Assembly: GCA_005784505.1 (NCBI GenBank)
Contig: VCAZ01000137.1
Coordinates: forward strand, 457,501 to 521,500
Direction of reading: 5' to 3'
Origin: Bagarius yarrelli
Taxonomy: Eukaryota > Chordata > Actinopteri > Siluriformes > Sisoridae
Length of the DNA stretch: 64,000 nt
Position 1 is the first letter of the stretch. Each line of letters starts with the position of its first letter. This document shows positions 45,927 through 56,877 of this stretch, in pieces. Position numbers and translations under genes: made by a program. The notes under the pieces were generated by a model, which saw only the letters and a program-made list of their open reading frames with translations, did not search any database and was not told the DNA's origin.

Positions 45927-45967
45927 AACATTTACAGTATTTGGCAGACGTCCTCTTTTTACAACTG
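45927..45967 (-). mobile_element. family A SINE, left part of split copy
   Basis: ACATTTACAGTATTTGGCAG, CGTCCTCTTTTTACAACTG: the tail end, interrupted at ACAACTG by a family C element; it continues at 46259. Confidence 0.8.
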
Positions 45968-46258
45968 TGTCTTCTAAAAGTCCATCCATACAGGACCACG
46001 GAATCTTTACTGCACTATGGAATAACCTACTGGTTTGTCTGGTCAGAGGAGAACTGACCCCCCCGACTGAACCTGGTTTCTCCCAAGTGTTATTTCTCTG
46101 TTCTGACACCAATAGAGTTTTGGTTTCTTACTGTTGTCGCCTCTGACTTGCTTAGTTGGCGACTCTTTATGCCTTATTTGATTTGATTCTTTAAGCTGCT
46201 TTTATACACAAATTAGATTTTTTAAAAGGCCCTATAGAAATAAAGATGACTTGACTGG
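45968..46258 (+). repeat. family C repeat inserted in a SINE
   Basis: Blocks GGACCACGGAATCTTTACTG, CAGAGGAGAACTGACCCCCC, CGCCTCTGACTTGCTTAGTT, AGCTGCTTTTATACAC and end AAAGATGACTTGACTGG. The host SINE resumes with CCAACTG against ACAACTG on the left, a probable 7-bp target-site duplication. Confidence 0.85.
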
Positions 46259-46376
46259 CCAACTGAGGAACTAGGGTTAAGGGGCCCAGCAGTGCCAACT
46301 GGTAGTGCTGGGAATTGAACCCTAATCTTTTAATTATCAGTCTAACACATTAACCACTGCGCTACCACTTCCGTAT
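46259..46376 (-). mobile_element. family A SINE, right part of split copy
   Basis: GGGTTAAGGGGCCCAGCAGT, GGTAGTGCTGGGAATTGAAC, AGTCTAACACATTAACCACT and GCGCTACCACTTCC complete the copy that begins at 45927. Confidence 0.85.
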
Positions 46377-46934
46377 GCGTCTAATTACAGTAAATCATGT
46401 TTCAGAACATGGCGCAGTGGTTACCATGTGTTCTCTCCATGAAAGTTTGAGTTTCTTTTTCTTGGCTCACTTATGTGACGCAGTTAAAAGGAACAGATAT
46501 ATGTAGTTCCAAACCGGTTCAGTTTTTGGCTTTATACATGGAAATCTGTTCCTTTTTATCTAATCATTTCAATCAAGCTTGAGGAAAATTACACGATTAT
46601 TAAATAGATTATTTTACAATCAGATAGGGGCGCTTTATTGTTCTTATTTTTGTACATACACAAAAATACAATTGTAGAATATAAGATAATTTACAATGAC
46701 ACTTTGACTTACGAGTGTCCCAACTAGCGGGTTTTTCAAGATACGAGTCGTCTCTCGTCGATTTTTTGCTTTGACTTGTGAGCTATAATTCAGGTTCTGA
46801 GTCAGCTTCAAACACCCAACCACTAGTTGGCGTAGTGGACGCCACATTAAACGCCGTAACATCCGCCCGGCATCCCCTGTCCCACTCGATAGCTAGTAAA
46901 GTTGTCTGAACTCCTAGGTAAAGGCTGTACATTA

Positions 46935-47100
46935 TTTATTCATTTATTCATCTTCTATACCTGCTTATTCCCCAATTTGGGGTCACAGGGATCTGCTGGA
47001 GTCTATCCCAGCCATCTCTCAAAGGGCAAAAGGCAGGAGGGGGACACCCTGGACATGTTTTTGGACTATGGGAGTAAACCTACTGGCAGACCTTCGGGGA
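46935..47100 (-). mobile_element. V-SINE-like element, 3' half
   Basis: TTCATCTTCTATACCTGCTT, GGTCACAGGGATCTGCTGGA, GCAGGAGGGGGACACCCTGG, then a deletion joining to ATGTTTTTGGACTATGGGAG. Confidence 0.87.
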
Positions 47101-47299
47101 CAGATTCCAACCATGCAAAAATCCTGAGGGACCAGTGACCAGGTTCCTGCCCCTTTCCCCTTTCACAAATGTCACTGATATTATATTTCAATGTTTTTTT
47201 TCACGGATTTATAAGATTTTAATACAGTTTTAAAGAAACAATTTGCAGGACAAAAATGTATTTTTATAAATATTGTCTCTTAAAGCTCTCGGTGTGAAT

Positions 47300-47425
47300 C
47301 TACGTGATGCCCTGCGATGAACTGAGACGCTATCTGGGGTGAAATCTCCTTCAGTGTATTCCTGGAATAAGTTCCAGATCTACTATGACCCTGAACAGGA
47401 TGAAGCTTTTATTGAAGATAAATGA
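47300..47425 (+). mobile_element. SINE/LINE tail of a third type
   Basis: TGCCCTGCGATGAACTGAGA, CAGTGTATTCCTGG, CTACTATGACCCTGAACAGG and ATTGAAGATAAATGA. Resembles the tail of fish L2-like retroposons with GACCCTGACCAGGATAAAG. Confidence 0.6.
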
Positions 47426-47665
47426 AAAAAATGCCTTTTTCCATCACACTGATCCTTTCACATGTTAACATTTATGGTGGGAGGATTTTTTTAGCTTTCA
47501 CTGGCAAGATCAAAGATGAGTCAATTCAATCATCGCCTGTAAAAACAAAAAAAATAAGACATTTATCATTTCCAGCACCTTTCCATTTTTTATATAATTT
47601 AATTATTAATAATCGTCAGACTAAACTGAAAATGAGCTCCGTGTCACACCGTAGGATTTGAGTTG

Positions 47666-47688
47666 TATATATATATATATATATATAT
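47666..47688. repeat. (AT)n microsatellite
   Basis: About 11 AT units. Confidence 0.93.
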
Positions 47689-47984
47689 GTCAGACTGTTG
47701 GACAGTCATCAAAAAAAGACACACACACATGAAGACTCGTTGGAGTTTTACATCAGTCCTTGACACGTTCCGTAACCCATGTTGTCTTGCTAAATGTTAG
47801 CTAGCAGTAAAACAAAAAACATCTGTAGCGATAATTTTGCTTATAACGTACTTCGCTAAGTTTCATTTCTTGCACTTGTCGCACTCATTTCATTATCAGG
47901 ATCGGAAAAAGTTTGGTTCTCCTACTGATAGTCATAAGAAAAATCGGATATTTTTCTGACACGGCCAGAAAAAAAATATATCGT

Positions 47985-48110
47985 TACAGCTATTAACCAG
48001 CTGCCGGTGAACAGATTAAATCGTAGGATTATATGAATTTTTTAGGATTTCCAAATTTGTAGACAAACAAATTATGGCTAAAATCGCACAGTGTAAATTT
48101 GACCTCTATA
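47985..48110 (-). mobile_element. MITE-like fragment related to 20.6 kb
   Basis: Reverse complement reads TTTACACTGTGCGATTTTAG, CCATAATTTGTTTGTCTAC, AAATCCTAAA, matching the element at 20620. Confidence 0.5.
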
Positions 48111-48328
48111 GATGTTTATTCTCAGTACAGCAGTGATGCAGACATGGTGTGTGTATTTGTGTGTATTTATGTCTGTTTGCAGTGAAACAGGTTATAAAAG
48201 GGCGTTCCCAAAGCGGTTCCACGCAGTTCCTGAAAGGGAAGTTGGTGTCATGGGCTCTTAGCACATACTGTGCAGGAAAAAATACGAAATGTACACTTAC
48301 AAGGTAGGAAGCAGCAGGACACGTGTGT

Positions 48329-48387
48329 CTTTTAAAGGGTCTTTATTTATTGTCCCACTTTTAAAGGGTCTTTATTTATTGTCCCAC
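48329..48387. repeat. perfect tandem duplication of 29 bp
   Basis: The phrase from CTTTTAAAGGGTC through TTTATTTATTGTCCCA occurs twice, the second copy starting at 48358. Confidence 0.92.
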
Positions 48388-48393
48388 TCAATT

Positions 48394-48434
48394 GTCCATT
48401 ACAATTAAGCTGGTACAGCTTAATTGTAATGGAC
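48394..48434. repeat. perfect 18-bp hairpin
   Basis: Arm GTCCATTACAATTAAGCT at 48394-48411 and its exact inverse at 48417-48434, with loop GGTAC. Confidence 0.95.
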
Positions 48435-48800
48435 TTGTAATGCAGTTTATTTACAATGTGGACATAACTACAAACTAAACTTAACGTAAATACATAAACA
48501 CACATGGCAAACAACAAACATGAACTAAACCAGACAGACTTGGCTTAACATGAACGCTTAACATGAACGCTTAACAAGACCACTAACAAGACCACTAACA
48601 AGACCATGAACAACTCACCAAAGTGGTAAACAAACAACAAACCACAAAAACAAGAGGATACAAGGGGGTAAATATGCACAAGACTAAACAAAGAACACCT
48701 GTGAATAATACAGACCAAACTAACCAATGAGGACAGACCAAGGACAAGGGGAAGCACTTGAAAGACATGAGGAATAAGGAAGTAAACAAAACTCAATCAA
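48435..48800 (-). repeat. family E repeat, long copy
   Basis: Plus strand reads TGCAGTTTATTTACAATGTG, GGCAAACAACAAACATGAAC, and AAGACCACTAAC in tandem (48577-48604), preceded by a duplicated ACATGAACGCTTA phrase. The reverse complement matches 35.3 and 42.0 kb. Confidence 0.65.
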
Positions 48801-48809
48801 ACAAAACAT

Positions 48810-49990
48810 GATTGTGTTGTGCTCGTTTGCTTAAATATACAACAGCAGACAGTCTTCCAAATGATCATATGTAATTATTTTCACTGGGATAGAAAATGTA
48901 TTGATGAATTAAAGATTTGAATGAGAAACTTTAGAAAACTGAAAAAAGAAATGGTTAAAGGTGCTCAGGACATCAGCGGTAAAGGAATGAGTTGCATTTT
49001 TTTAAATGAATATATTTACGTGTAGATCTTCTGCGATGTCATTTAAAAAGTAGAAATGTTCAATAATAAAAACTAGTTTTTTTCTGCAACCTTGTTTGTA
49101 ATGTTGAAATAAGGAAGTTAGCACAGATAGCAACTCCTGCAAGGATGGCTGGTTTCACATGTCTTGGACATACCATGTAGAAGACTTCACTCTCACCTCC
49201 AGTTGGTAGCTGTCATACCATATGAAAACTCTGGCTGGTAGGGGGGAGGGTTTGTATTTCTGGGACATATAATGTCCCACTTTAATAGTAGCCTCATAAA
49301 GTCTACTGCAGCGGTGCCCAATCGGAGGGTCGGGGTGTCCTGCAGCATTTAGTTCCAACCATAATCAAACACACCTGAGGGAACTAATCAAGATCCTGCT
49401 ACGTATATATATTACAGACACTTCCCTTAATTACAGACCAGTTCCGTTGTTAGAGTGTGTTCGTAAATCCTTATGTATGTAACTCTTTATTCAACCATTA
49501 TGGGATAACAGCACGGCACGGCCTCATGTAACATTTCATTTGCTAAACAATCAGTATATCTCAATAAGAAATAAAAATCCCGCTGAATGTCAGAGTGTAG
49601 TGATAAATCAAAGTTACCAGGCAAGTACTGAATTTTTCAATAACAGCACATGCCAAAATTCAGTTTCATTCCTCTTATACAACAAATGAGCTGCAAATCA
49701 ACCAATATTTTGGTTATTAAAACTAATATGTCAAAAAAAACAAGGTGACTTCTGTGCGTCTGTTATACCGACTATCAATTCCCTTTTAAGTGACTGTGTT
49801 CTACCCCAGAATAACATTCTTTGGACCAAGATGGAAAGTAGCCGTTCCTGTCTGAGTAGAGGCCCATGGCCTTTAGTATGTGGCTTCTCAACCCAGTGCT
49901 ATTTGCCCTGCTGTTCTACTTCTGACCCTGCTGGCATTTACCCTGATCCCAGTGAGAGCTTCTCCTGCCATTTAGAACCATTCTAATGAC
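48810..49990. other. stretch with no recognised feature
   Basis: AT-rich sequence; the GCGGTGCCCAATCGG plus AACACACCTGAGGGAACTAA passage at 49310-49395 looks like the edge of an unidentified repeat. No supported gene. Confidence 0.5.
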
Positions 49991-49994
49991 TGTG

Positions 49995-50780
49995 GTATTT
50001 ACCGGCTGGAGCAGGGCACAGTAATGGCTGCAAGCTGTTTATTGTGTTGGGAGGATAAGAGAGTGGCCTCGGTGCCATGTGATGTCATGCCCTGTGCTGT
50101 AAGGGGAGACAATGATTCGTCAGGGATATTGGCACTGTGCGCTGCTGAAAATCGCTCCCTAGCGTCTCCTGCCAGCGAGTGATGGACAGCTCCGTCAGCA
50201 TCCCGAGAGGCCCCTTGATGAATGTGAATTGGGTTAATGAGGCTTAACAGATAAAAACGATTTTGGGATGAATATTTCATTCACATATCAGCCGATTTGG
50301 CTGGCTCATCCGTCACAATCCATAGCGTGCCTTTGTCTGAGTGAATACATGTGTGTATGTGTAGTGAGCAAGTCTTTGTGTGTGAAAACTCAAAGTGAAC
50401 AACAGAAAAGAAATGAAAATTGAAGAGAAGAAAGAAAAAGCGATATAAGAAAGCTAAAAATTGCAGAAATGTAGGAGAATTGAACAGCAAATTGCATGAA
50501 AAATGCTGTTTCGCTTCAGACAATTTGTTCGGCTTCACTTTGAGCACCAGCTTCTAAAACTGCTCTCTTATACTGTCTGTGCCGTCAGTGTGGATGAGCC
50601 AGACTGGCATCTCGGTGATTACAGTAATACGCACCTTAGTGTGCAATCATAACAATAAAGACACTCCCCGAGATCGATGCAGGCCTGCTGTTAAAAATGA
50701 AATGTATTGATTTCTGCTGCTTCCAACAGCGCTGCAGATTGAGCTTAAACAAATCTCTCTCAGGTTTCACCTACTCACTG
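49995..50780. promoter_or_regulatory. candidate conserved non-coding island
   Basis: About 800 bases without any of the window's repeats. The first 350 have balanced GC content and long distinctive words (for example GACAATGATTCGTCAGGGAT). The A- and G-rich 50400-50480 separates it from a second block at 50570-50770. Frames on the minus strand look featureless. Function is inferred only. Confidence 0.33.
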
Positions 50781-51063
50781 GGTGTGCAGCAGTTCTGAAA
50801 ATTTAAAGCCCTATACCATGCCTTTTCCAATGTTAGAACCGACTTGCACAACCTCGAATAGTTAAAACACACACACACACACAAACTATAAGAAATTTGG
50901 TAGGTTTAAACGTTTGTCGAAAGAGAATATATTTAACTAAGTTAGCACAGATTTTGTTATCTATATTGTTTAAATGACTGAACAGTGCTAATCGCTCTGA
51001 GCTTATCATTCACACAGGAAGTTAGTGCTACCTTGCTAATTTAGCTGCTAAAGCTTTACATAA

Positions 51064-51500
51064 GAGTCAGGTCAAGTCCCCTTTATTTATTTATCGCTTT
51101 TTAACAATAGTGATTGTGTTAAAGCAGTTTTATAGTATCAAATAAGACAAATAGTAAAAAACTCACTAAAACACTCAGTCTAACTCATATCTGTAAATTA
51201 AGAGGCTGCAACTGAACAAGTCAGAGACGACAGCGGCAGGAAACCAAAACTCCATCAATGATGAAATGGAGATAAAACTTTGGGAGAAACCAGGTTCAGT
51301 CGAGGGGTCAGTTCTTCTCTGACCAGATAAACCAGTAGGTTGTTCCATACTGCAGTAAAGATTCCGTGGTTTTGTCCGGATGGCCGTCTAGAAGACAAGA
51401 TCATCACTGGGAAACTGCCACTGGGGTTTATTATCTCCAAGTGCTGATCCACCAACTGGACTGGATACAGACTGGATCTGGCGGCAACGGTGAGCTTGAA
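51064..51500 (-). repeat. family C repeat, long copy
   Basis: Starts GTCAGGTCAAGTCCCCTTTA, TTATTTATCGCTTTTTAACA, ATTGTGTTAAAGCAGTTTTA, AGAGACGACAGCGGCAGGAA, CCAAAACTCCATCAATGATG, GGGAGAAACCAGGTTCAGTC, GAGGGGTCAGTTCTTCTCTG, CCGGATGGCCGTCTAGAAGA, CTGGATACAGACTGGATCTG. Confidence 0.87.
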
Positions 51501-51599
51501 TAACAAAAAACATACATGTGTTAGTGTAGGATGTCATTCTACTTACGATATACAAATACACTGTGTGTTATTGGTGGTGTTTCCGGTTCCGGTTAACTT

Positions 51600-52580
51600 G
51601 AATATTGCAGTCTAACAATCCTTTAACTGATTTGAATAATAAGAGTGTAAGTGTGTTATGTGTAATCCAGGTTAAAGAGATGTGTTCTTAATCTAGTTTT
51701 AAAGTGACAGTGTGTGTGTGTGTGTGTGTCTGCCTCCTGAACAGTGTACGGTAAATTATTCCAGAGTTTTGGGCCCTAAATAAGAAAAGGAACTGCCGCT
51801 TGCAGTTGAATTTGTTATCCTAGGTTTTATCAGATTGTCTGAGTCCTGAGAGCGCAGTGGACGTGGGGGACTATAATAGGATAAGAGTCACTCAGGTACT
51901 GATGTACTTTATAAGTAATTAACAGGATTTTAATACCTATTCAATGTTTAATATGGAGAGGACAAAATAACTTTCCATATAAGTTTACAGTTTCCACATT
52001 CATTTACAGACACGAGTTCAACTGAACGGAGTGTTTTAGGGAGTGGTTATTAGTGTCTCATTTAATCTACTGTTAGAAAAGTAGCACTAAATAATTAAAG
52101 GAAATTGACTTGATTACTACTATAAGTACTACTGTATATGTAAACTCTGCTAGATCGCCAAATCCAATGCCACTGCTTAATTAATAAAGGTAGACTTTAA
52201 GTAAAATGTTTTTTTTTCTGCCTAAAGCTTATTGCAGCAGACAGCAACTTAAATTGTATGTATGTTTATAAGTCTATAAATTATAAGTGCGTGGTTGGTT
52301 TTTATCATACAGTAGCCTAGTCATTGAAATGTTTTCTTATTTATTAATTAGGCATGGAATTATAGTTTAGATGCAACACAAACACGACAACTCAACAGCA
52401 TTGATTTAGTATCGTGTGACATTCTGCTGTACACAATTACTGTAGCAGCACAATAGCAGTGTCAGGATTTACTGTACACTAAATACATTTGGCACTGAGC
52501 TAACAATGATTAATAAACAGGAAGCAATAGTTAAGAACTTTTATTTCTTTATATTTACATTCTGATACATAAACTGTAGC
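51600..52580. other. stretch with little recognised content
   Basis: Short GT run at 51711-51729; AAACCTAGGATAACAAATTC-type inverted phrases near 51815 may be repeat-derived. No supported gene. Confidence 0.5.
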
Positions 52581-52584
52581 CCTG

Positions 52585-52632
52585 ATCCTACAATCAGCAG
52601 TCCAACACCTTAACCGCTGTGCTAAAACTTCC
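52585..52632 (-). mobile_element. family A SINE, head fragment
   Basis: CTACAATCAGCAGTCCAACA and CCTTAACCGCTGTGCTAAAA. Confidence 0.75.
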
Positions 52633-52634
52633 AA

Positions 52635-52902
52635 CTACTTACTTATGGGTAACCTACTGGTTTATCTGGTCAGAGGAGAACTGACCCCCCCGACTGAGCC
52701 TGGTTCTCCCAAGATTTAGTCACCGATGGAGTTTCGGTTCCTTGTCACCGTTGCCTCTGGCTTGCTTAATTGGGGACTAAATATAGATATCAATCAAATT
52801 GACTGTTATAATGAATCTTTAATATTGTCGTTTCTGTAAAACTGCTTTGCAACAATCCCGATTGTTAAAAGCGCTAAATAAATAAAGGTGACTTGACTTG
52901 AC
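52635..52902 (+). repeat. family C repeat with clean (TTGAC)n end
   Basis: AACCTACTGGTTTATCTGGT, GAGGAGAACTGACCCCCCCG, GATGGAGTTTCGGTTCCTTG, TTGCCTCTGGCTTGCTTAAT, AACTGCTTTGCAACAATCCC, ATTGTTAAAAGCGCTAAATA, ending GTGACTTGACTTGACT. Confidence 0.88.
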
Positions 52903-52983
52903 TGGTAGCTTGAAGGTGAGGAAATCAAACTCCGATCTTCCAATTAGCGGTCCAACACCTTAACCACTGCACTACCACTTGCC
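52903..52983 (-). mobile_element. family A SINE, head fragment
   Basis: CAAACTCCGATCTTCCAATT, AGCGGTCCAACACCTTAACC, ACTGCACTACCACTTG. Confidence 0.8.
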
Positions 52984-52987
52984 CTTA

Positions 52988-53130
52988 CCTACATTTAGCT
53001 CATTTTTACAACTGAGCAATTAGGGGTCAATTGCATTCCCCAACAGTGGCAGCTTGGTGGTGCTGGAAATTGAACCTACAATCTTTCGTTTAGCAGTCCA
53101 ACCCCTATAGTCACTGAGCTACCACCTGAC
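52988..53130 (-). mobile_element. family A SINE, tail truncated
   Basis: TTTTTACAACTGAGCAATTA, CAACAGTGGCAGCTTGGTGG, AATTGAACCTACAATCTTTC, ACTGAGCTACCACC. Confidence 0.85.
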
Positions 53131-53329
53131 CTACCACTTGTAGGCATAGTGGGCATGGCTAACTCGCATGCAGTGTGCGTGAGCCTGAGCAAGACGCTGT
53201 ATGCGAGACAGTTTGTTGGCCTTTCCCTCTTTTCCTTCAGTTTTGATTAGCGTAAAAACACGTGGACATTTTACACTTTTAAATTAAATTTGGCAACAAA
53301 ACAAGAAAAAAAAATCTGCTCCTGCTGCT

Positions 53330-53731
53330 AAAACAACGATTAAGGGCGGTGCTGTGGTGGACAACTGATTAACACCATTAAAACAACGAATAAAGGCGGT
53401 GCCACGGTGGACAACTGATAAACACCTTCAAAACAATGGTTAAGGGCGGTGCCGTGGTGGACAACTGAGTAACACCATTAAAACAACGATTAAGGGCGGT
53501 GCCGTGGTGGACAACTGATTAACACAATCAAAACAACAGTTAAGGGCGGTGCCGCAGTGGACAACTGATTAACACCATCAAAACAACAGTTAAGGGCGGT
53601 GGCGCAGTGGACAACTGATTAACACCATTAAAACAGGGGTTAAGGGCGGGGCCATGGTGGACAACTGATTACAACCATCAAAACAACAGTTAAGGGCGGT
53701 GCCGCGGTGAATAACTGATTAAAACCATCGA
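53330..53731. repeat. 50-bp minisatellite, 8 copies
   Basis: Units start at 53340 and every 50 bases to 53690 with no length change. Consensus parts: TTAAGGGCGGTGCCGTGGTG, GACAACTGATTAACACCATT, AAAACAACGA. Variation is by point changes (GCCGTGG/GCCGCAG/GCCACGG). The array is GC-richer than its flanks. The last unit decays at 53710-53731, and a partial unit lies at the left edge. There are no unique spacers, so it is not a CRISPR-type array. Confidence 0.95.
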
Positions 53732-54289
53732 CTCCATCACCACCAGCTATCACAGCAAGACCAATATAAATCCATTTTGGTTGATTTTCCATAATAACTA
53801 CCTGTTTATATAACTATAATCATGTAATATCGCTACCGCAAATAAAATTACTCACAGCGTGAAACAGAATTTGGAGGATGTGGAAATCAGGAAGTCATTA
53901 GGGTACTCAAATGACTCAAATGGCTTTATTGCTCAATGTTACCACAGAAATAGCCTTAAAAGAGGTTTGCCACTGTTAAGGCTGTTATGGAGACATGCGG
54001 GTGCAGCAGACGGAGAAAAAAAGGGGTATTGATTTATGTAATTGTATACAATTTTAGCAGCGGCTTCACATCTGTGTTTAAACTCTATCTTGTTGATTCG
54101 TTTCTGGTTTCTTCACATTTCAGTTGCTACAAACCTACTCATGTTTATTTGGAACAACCTTCTAAGATTTCACCTAAAAAACGCTGGTAGAACTGACACT
54201 GGAGGTAATAACCACAAAAGCATTAGGATCTGTCCAAAATTACATCCCGCCATGACATCACCACCATCACCATGAGGATAAATATCCAT

Positions 54290-54920
54290 CAATTCAAAAC
54301 AATTCAATTCAATTCAATTTTTATTTGTATAGCGCTTTGAACAATGGAAAAACTTTCTGAAATGAAGTAGAAGAAACCTTGAGAGGAACCAGACTCAACA
54401 GGAAACCCGTCCTTATCTGAAAGACACAAATGTCCATTAATTACAGTTTAAAGTGTAGTTTTGGGTCAGTGGAGCAGATTGTGTACCAGTCCATCTTTAA
54501 AGCTCCTCGAATTTGAGAAAAGGGGCAGCAAACTGGTCACTGGTACCTCAGGAGCAAGTTAACCCGCCCTGAAAGAGAGATAGAGAGATAGAGAGGGAGA
54601 GAGAAAGATATAGATTATTAAGTATAGTTTGGGACTCCAGCAGGACTAGCTATGGCAGCATAACTAAAAGGCAGAGTCAGAGGGTACCACAGACATGAGG
54701 AATCTCTGGCATAAGAGCCGACCCACTGCACCACCGCCAACAAACCTGAGTGATCGTGTAAGTGTGGGGAAACGACAGCATACAAATATCCCAGTTCACC
54801 AAACACTCTATTTCCATCATCCCTCCTGTTCTGTTCATTTACTTGAACACTGAGACTGCGTTGGAGGGTTGGAATGGAATGTTGGCGTCCGGGACTCAGA
54901 AACACACCTTAACTGCAGTA
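54290..54920 (-). repeat. family D repeat with (AATTC)n end
   Basis: Begins with AATTC pentamers (54290-54319), then TTTTTATTTGTATAGCGCTT, GAACAATGG, AGGAACCAGACTCAACAGGA, AACCCGTCCTTATCTGAAAG, GTGTAGTTTTGGGTCAGTGG, CAGTCCATCTTTAAAGCTCC, CTGGTCACTGGTACCTCAGG and GACTCCAGCAGGACTAGCTA. An imperfect (GA)n with GATA lies at 54573-54605. The 3' limit is approximate. Confidence 0.87.
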
Positions 54921-55519
54921 AGAAATGCCACATTGTAACAGCCCAATTCAGCATCATTTACAGGTGTACAATGTATTCTACACCATGCTCATCGACATAT
55001 GCCCCAAAACCCTGAGAGAGAGAAAACTCTCGACAGGAAAAAGTATCAGGAAGCAAAAGCAAAGCCAGCTAATGGGATGTTAATTAAGTTAAATTACTTT
55101 TTAAGTGTATGTGCTCATATGTGTATGTGCTAGCATGCATTTCAGTGCTCTGGTTTCAGGACTGGTTCCTCCGGCAGCCACTGACGTAAAGTCATTCTCT
55201 AGACCGACACATGAATCCGAGAGAACAATAAAGAGTCGGTACCCTCGTGCTTTCCCTTTTCATTCTGTTAATTACAGTGGGAGAGACCAGTGAACGGAAC
55301 CAAGCTGACTCAGGTACCCTTCATTCAGAACACTGCTTTATTCGCCATGCCGCCACCCCACTAGTCCCCTGCCTCCAGCTCTGAACACCAGCCAATTAAA
55401 TCCACTGCTAGTTTTACACTTGTGTTTAATCAGATAAGTGTTGTGTTTGTGTTGTATTGTGTTGTATTGTGTGCATAACACTGTATTATTGTACAATGCA
55501 GTAGGGTTATAGTAAATAA

Positions 55520-55695
55520 AAGTGGTGGCTCATGGTTAAAGTGTTGGACTACTAACCTGAAGATTGTAGCTTCGATTCCCAGCTCCACCAAGGCACCACT
55601 GCTGGGCCCCTGAGCAGGGCCCTTAACCCCCAATTGCTCAGTTGTATAAATGTAAGTTGCTCTGGATAAGAACATCTGCCAAATGCTGTAAATGA
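55520..55695 (+). mobile_element. family A SINE, full length
   Basis: AGTGGTGGCTCATGGTTAAA, GTGTTGGACTACTAACC, TTCGATTCCCAGCTCCACCA, GGGCCCCTGAGCAGGGCCCT, CAATTGCTCAGTTGTATAAA, TCTGGATAAGAACATCTGCC, AAATGCTGTAAATGAA. Confidence 0.93.
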
Positions 55696-56018
55696 AGGAA
55701 AACACTTTTACATGAGAGAAAACTAACAAAAAAAACCAATGCATACTGTTTTTAGCAAATATGTATATAATTCAAATGTATATTATATTTAATATATATA
55801 TAATCAATAGATGTTTACATTACAGTATTCAATTTATTTCTTCTTCTAATAATTTGAAACAAGTTCTTAAAATAATAGTCAATTCTTCCATATTACATAC
55901 TTTTTTTTAACAATTTTTGTCCAATCACCAAGTGAGTGTGTTTACTGCTTATACCAATGTCTGATAATTCTTTACATAATACACATCCTCTTTTATATAA
56001 AGACGATGTTTTACTTAC

Positions 56019-56252
56019 GTTAAGTTAAGTAAGGTAAGGTCGAAGTTAAGGTAAGGTAAGTTAAGTTAAGGTAAGTTAAGGTAAGTTAAGGTAAGTTAAG
56101 GTAAGGTAAGGTAAGGTAAGGTAAGCTGGGAGGAGAGGAGAGGAGAGGAGAGGATAGGATAGGATAGGATAGGATAGGATAGGATAGGATAAGATAAGAT
56201 AAGATAAGATAAGATAAGATCTGGGATAAAATAAGGTAAGATAAGATAAGAT
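56019..56252. repeat. compound pentanucleotide array
   Basis: Everything keeps a 5-base period: AAGGT/AAGTT units (56019-56125), AGGAG (56130-56150), AGGAT (56151-56190), AAGAT (56191-56220), then mixed units. GCTGGGA/TCTGGGAT breaks occur near 56125 and 56220. Confidence 0.95.
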
Positions 56253-56547
56253 CATTCTTAATTTATCCTGAAAAAAAATTCTTTTTCCAGTAGCTGCTTA
56301 TTAGAAAATATGAATACAAAGAATAAAGAAAAAAGCAAAAAAAAATCTACATTTACAAATATAAAAATAAAGATATATAAGAATATAAATAAGTCATTTT
56401 ACAAAAAGGTGCTAAAATTGTATTGTGAAAGAATGTTATTGCACATGGAATACATATATTACACATGGTATCTCTAATAATATTATAATATAATAATATT
56501 GCACATTAAGTTGTATATGTTGTGTAATAACTGTTAATGTTATTATA

Positions 56548-56827
56548 TGGATCAACAAAGAGACAATAAGCCCCAGTGGCAGTTTCCCAGTGATGATCTT
56601 GTCTTCTAGACGGCCATCCAGACAAAACCACAGAAACTTTACTGCAGTATGGAAAAACCTACTGGTTCATCTGGTCAGAGGAGAACTGACCCCCCCTGAC
56701 TGGACCTGGTTTCTCCCGAGGTTTTTTTCTTCATTCTGTCACTGATTTTGGTTGATTTAATTTTGTAAAGCTGCTTTGACACAATCACTATTGTTATAAA
56801 GCGCTAAATAAATAAAGGGGACTTGAT
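56548..56827 (+). repeat. family C repeat
   Basis: GCCCCAGTGGCAGTTTCCCA, CTAGACGGCCATCCAGACAA, TTTACTGCAGTATGGAAAAA, CAGAGGAGAACTGACCCCCC, ACCTGGTTTCTCCCGAGG, AAGCTGCTTTGACACAATCA, TATAAAGCGCTAAATAAATA, end GGGGACTTGA. Confidence 0.88.
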
Positions 56828-56877
56828 GTGTACACACAAAAATCCATTTTTATTTATGATTGACTACTTTAACACAT

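Noticed and set aside
53330..53731. CRISPR-like array
   Set aside because: Repeats are contiguous 50-bp units without unique spacers, and the genome is eukaryotic.
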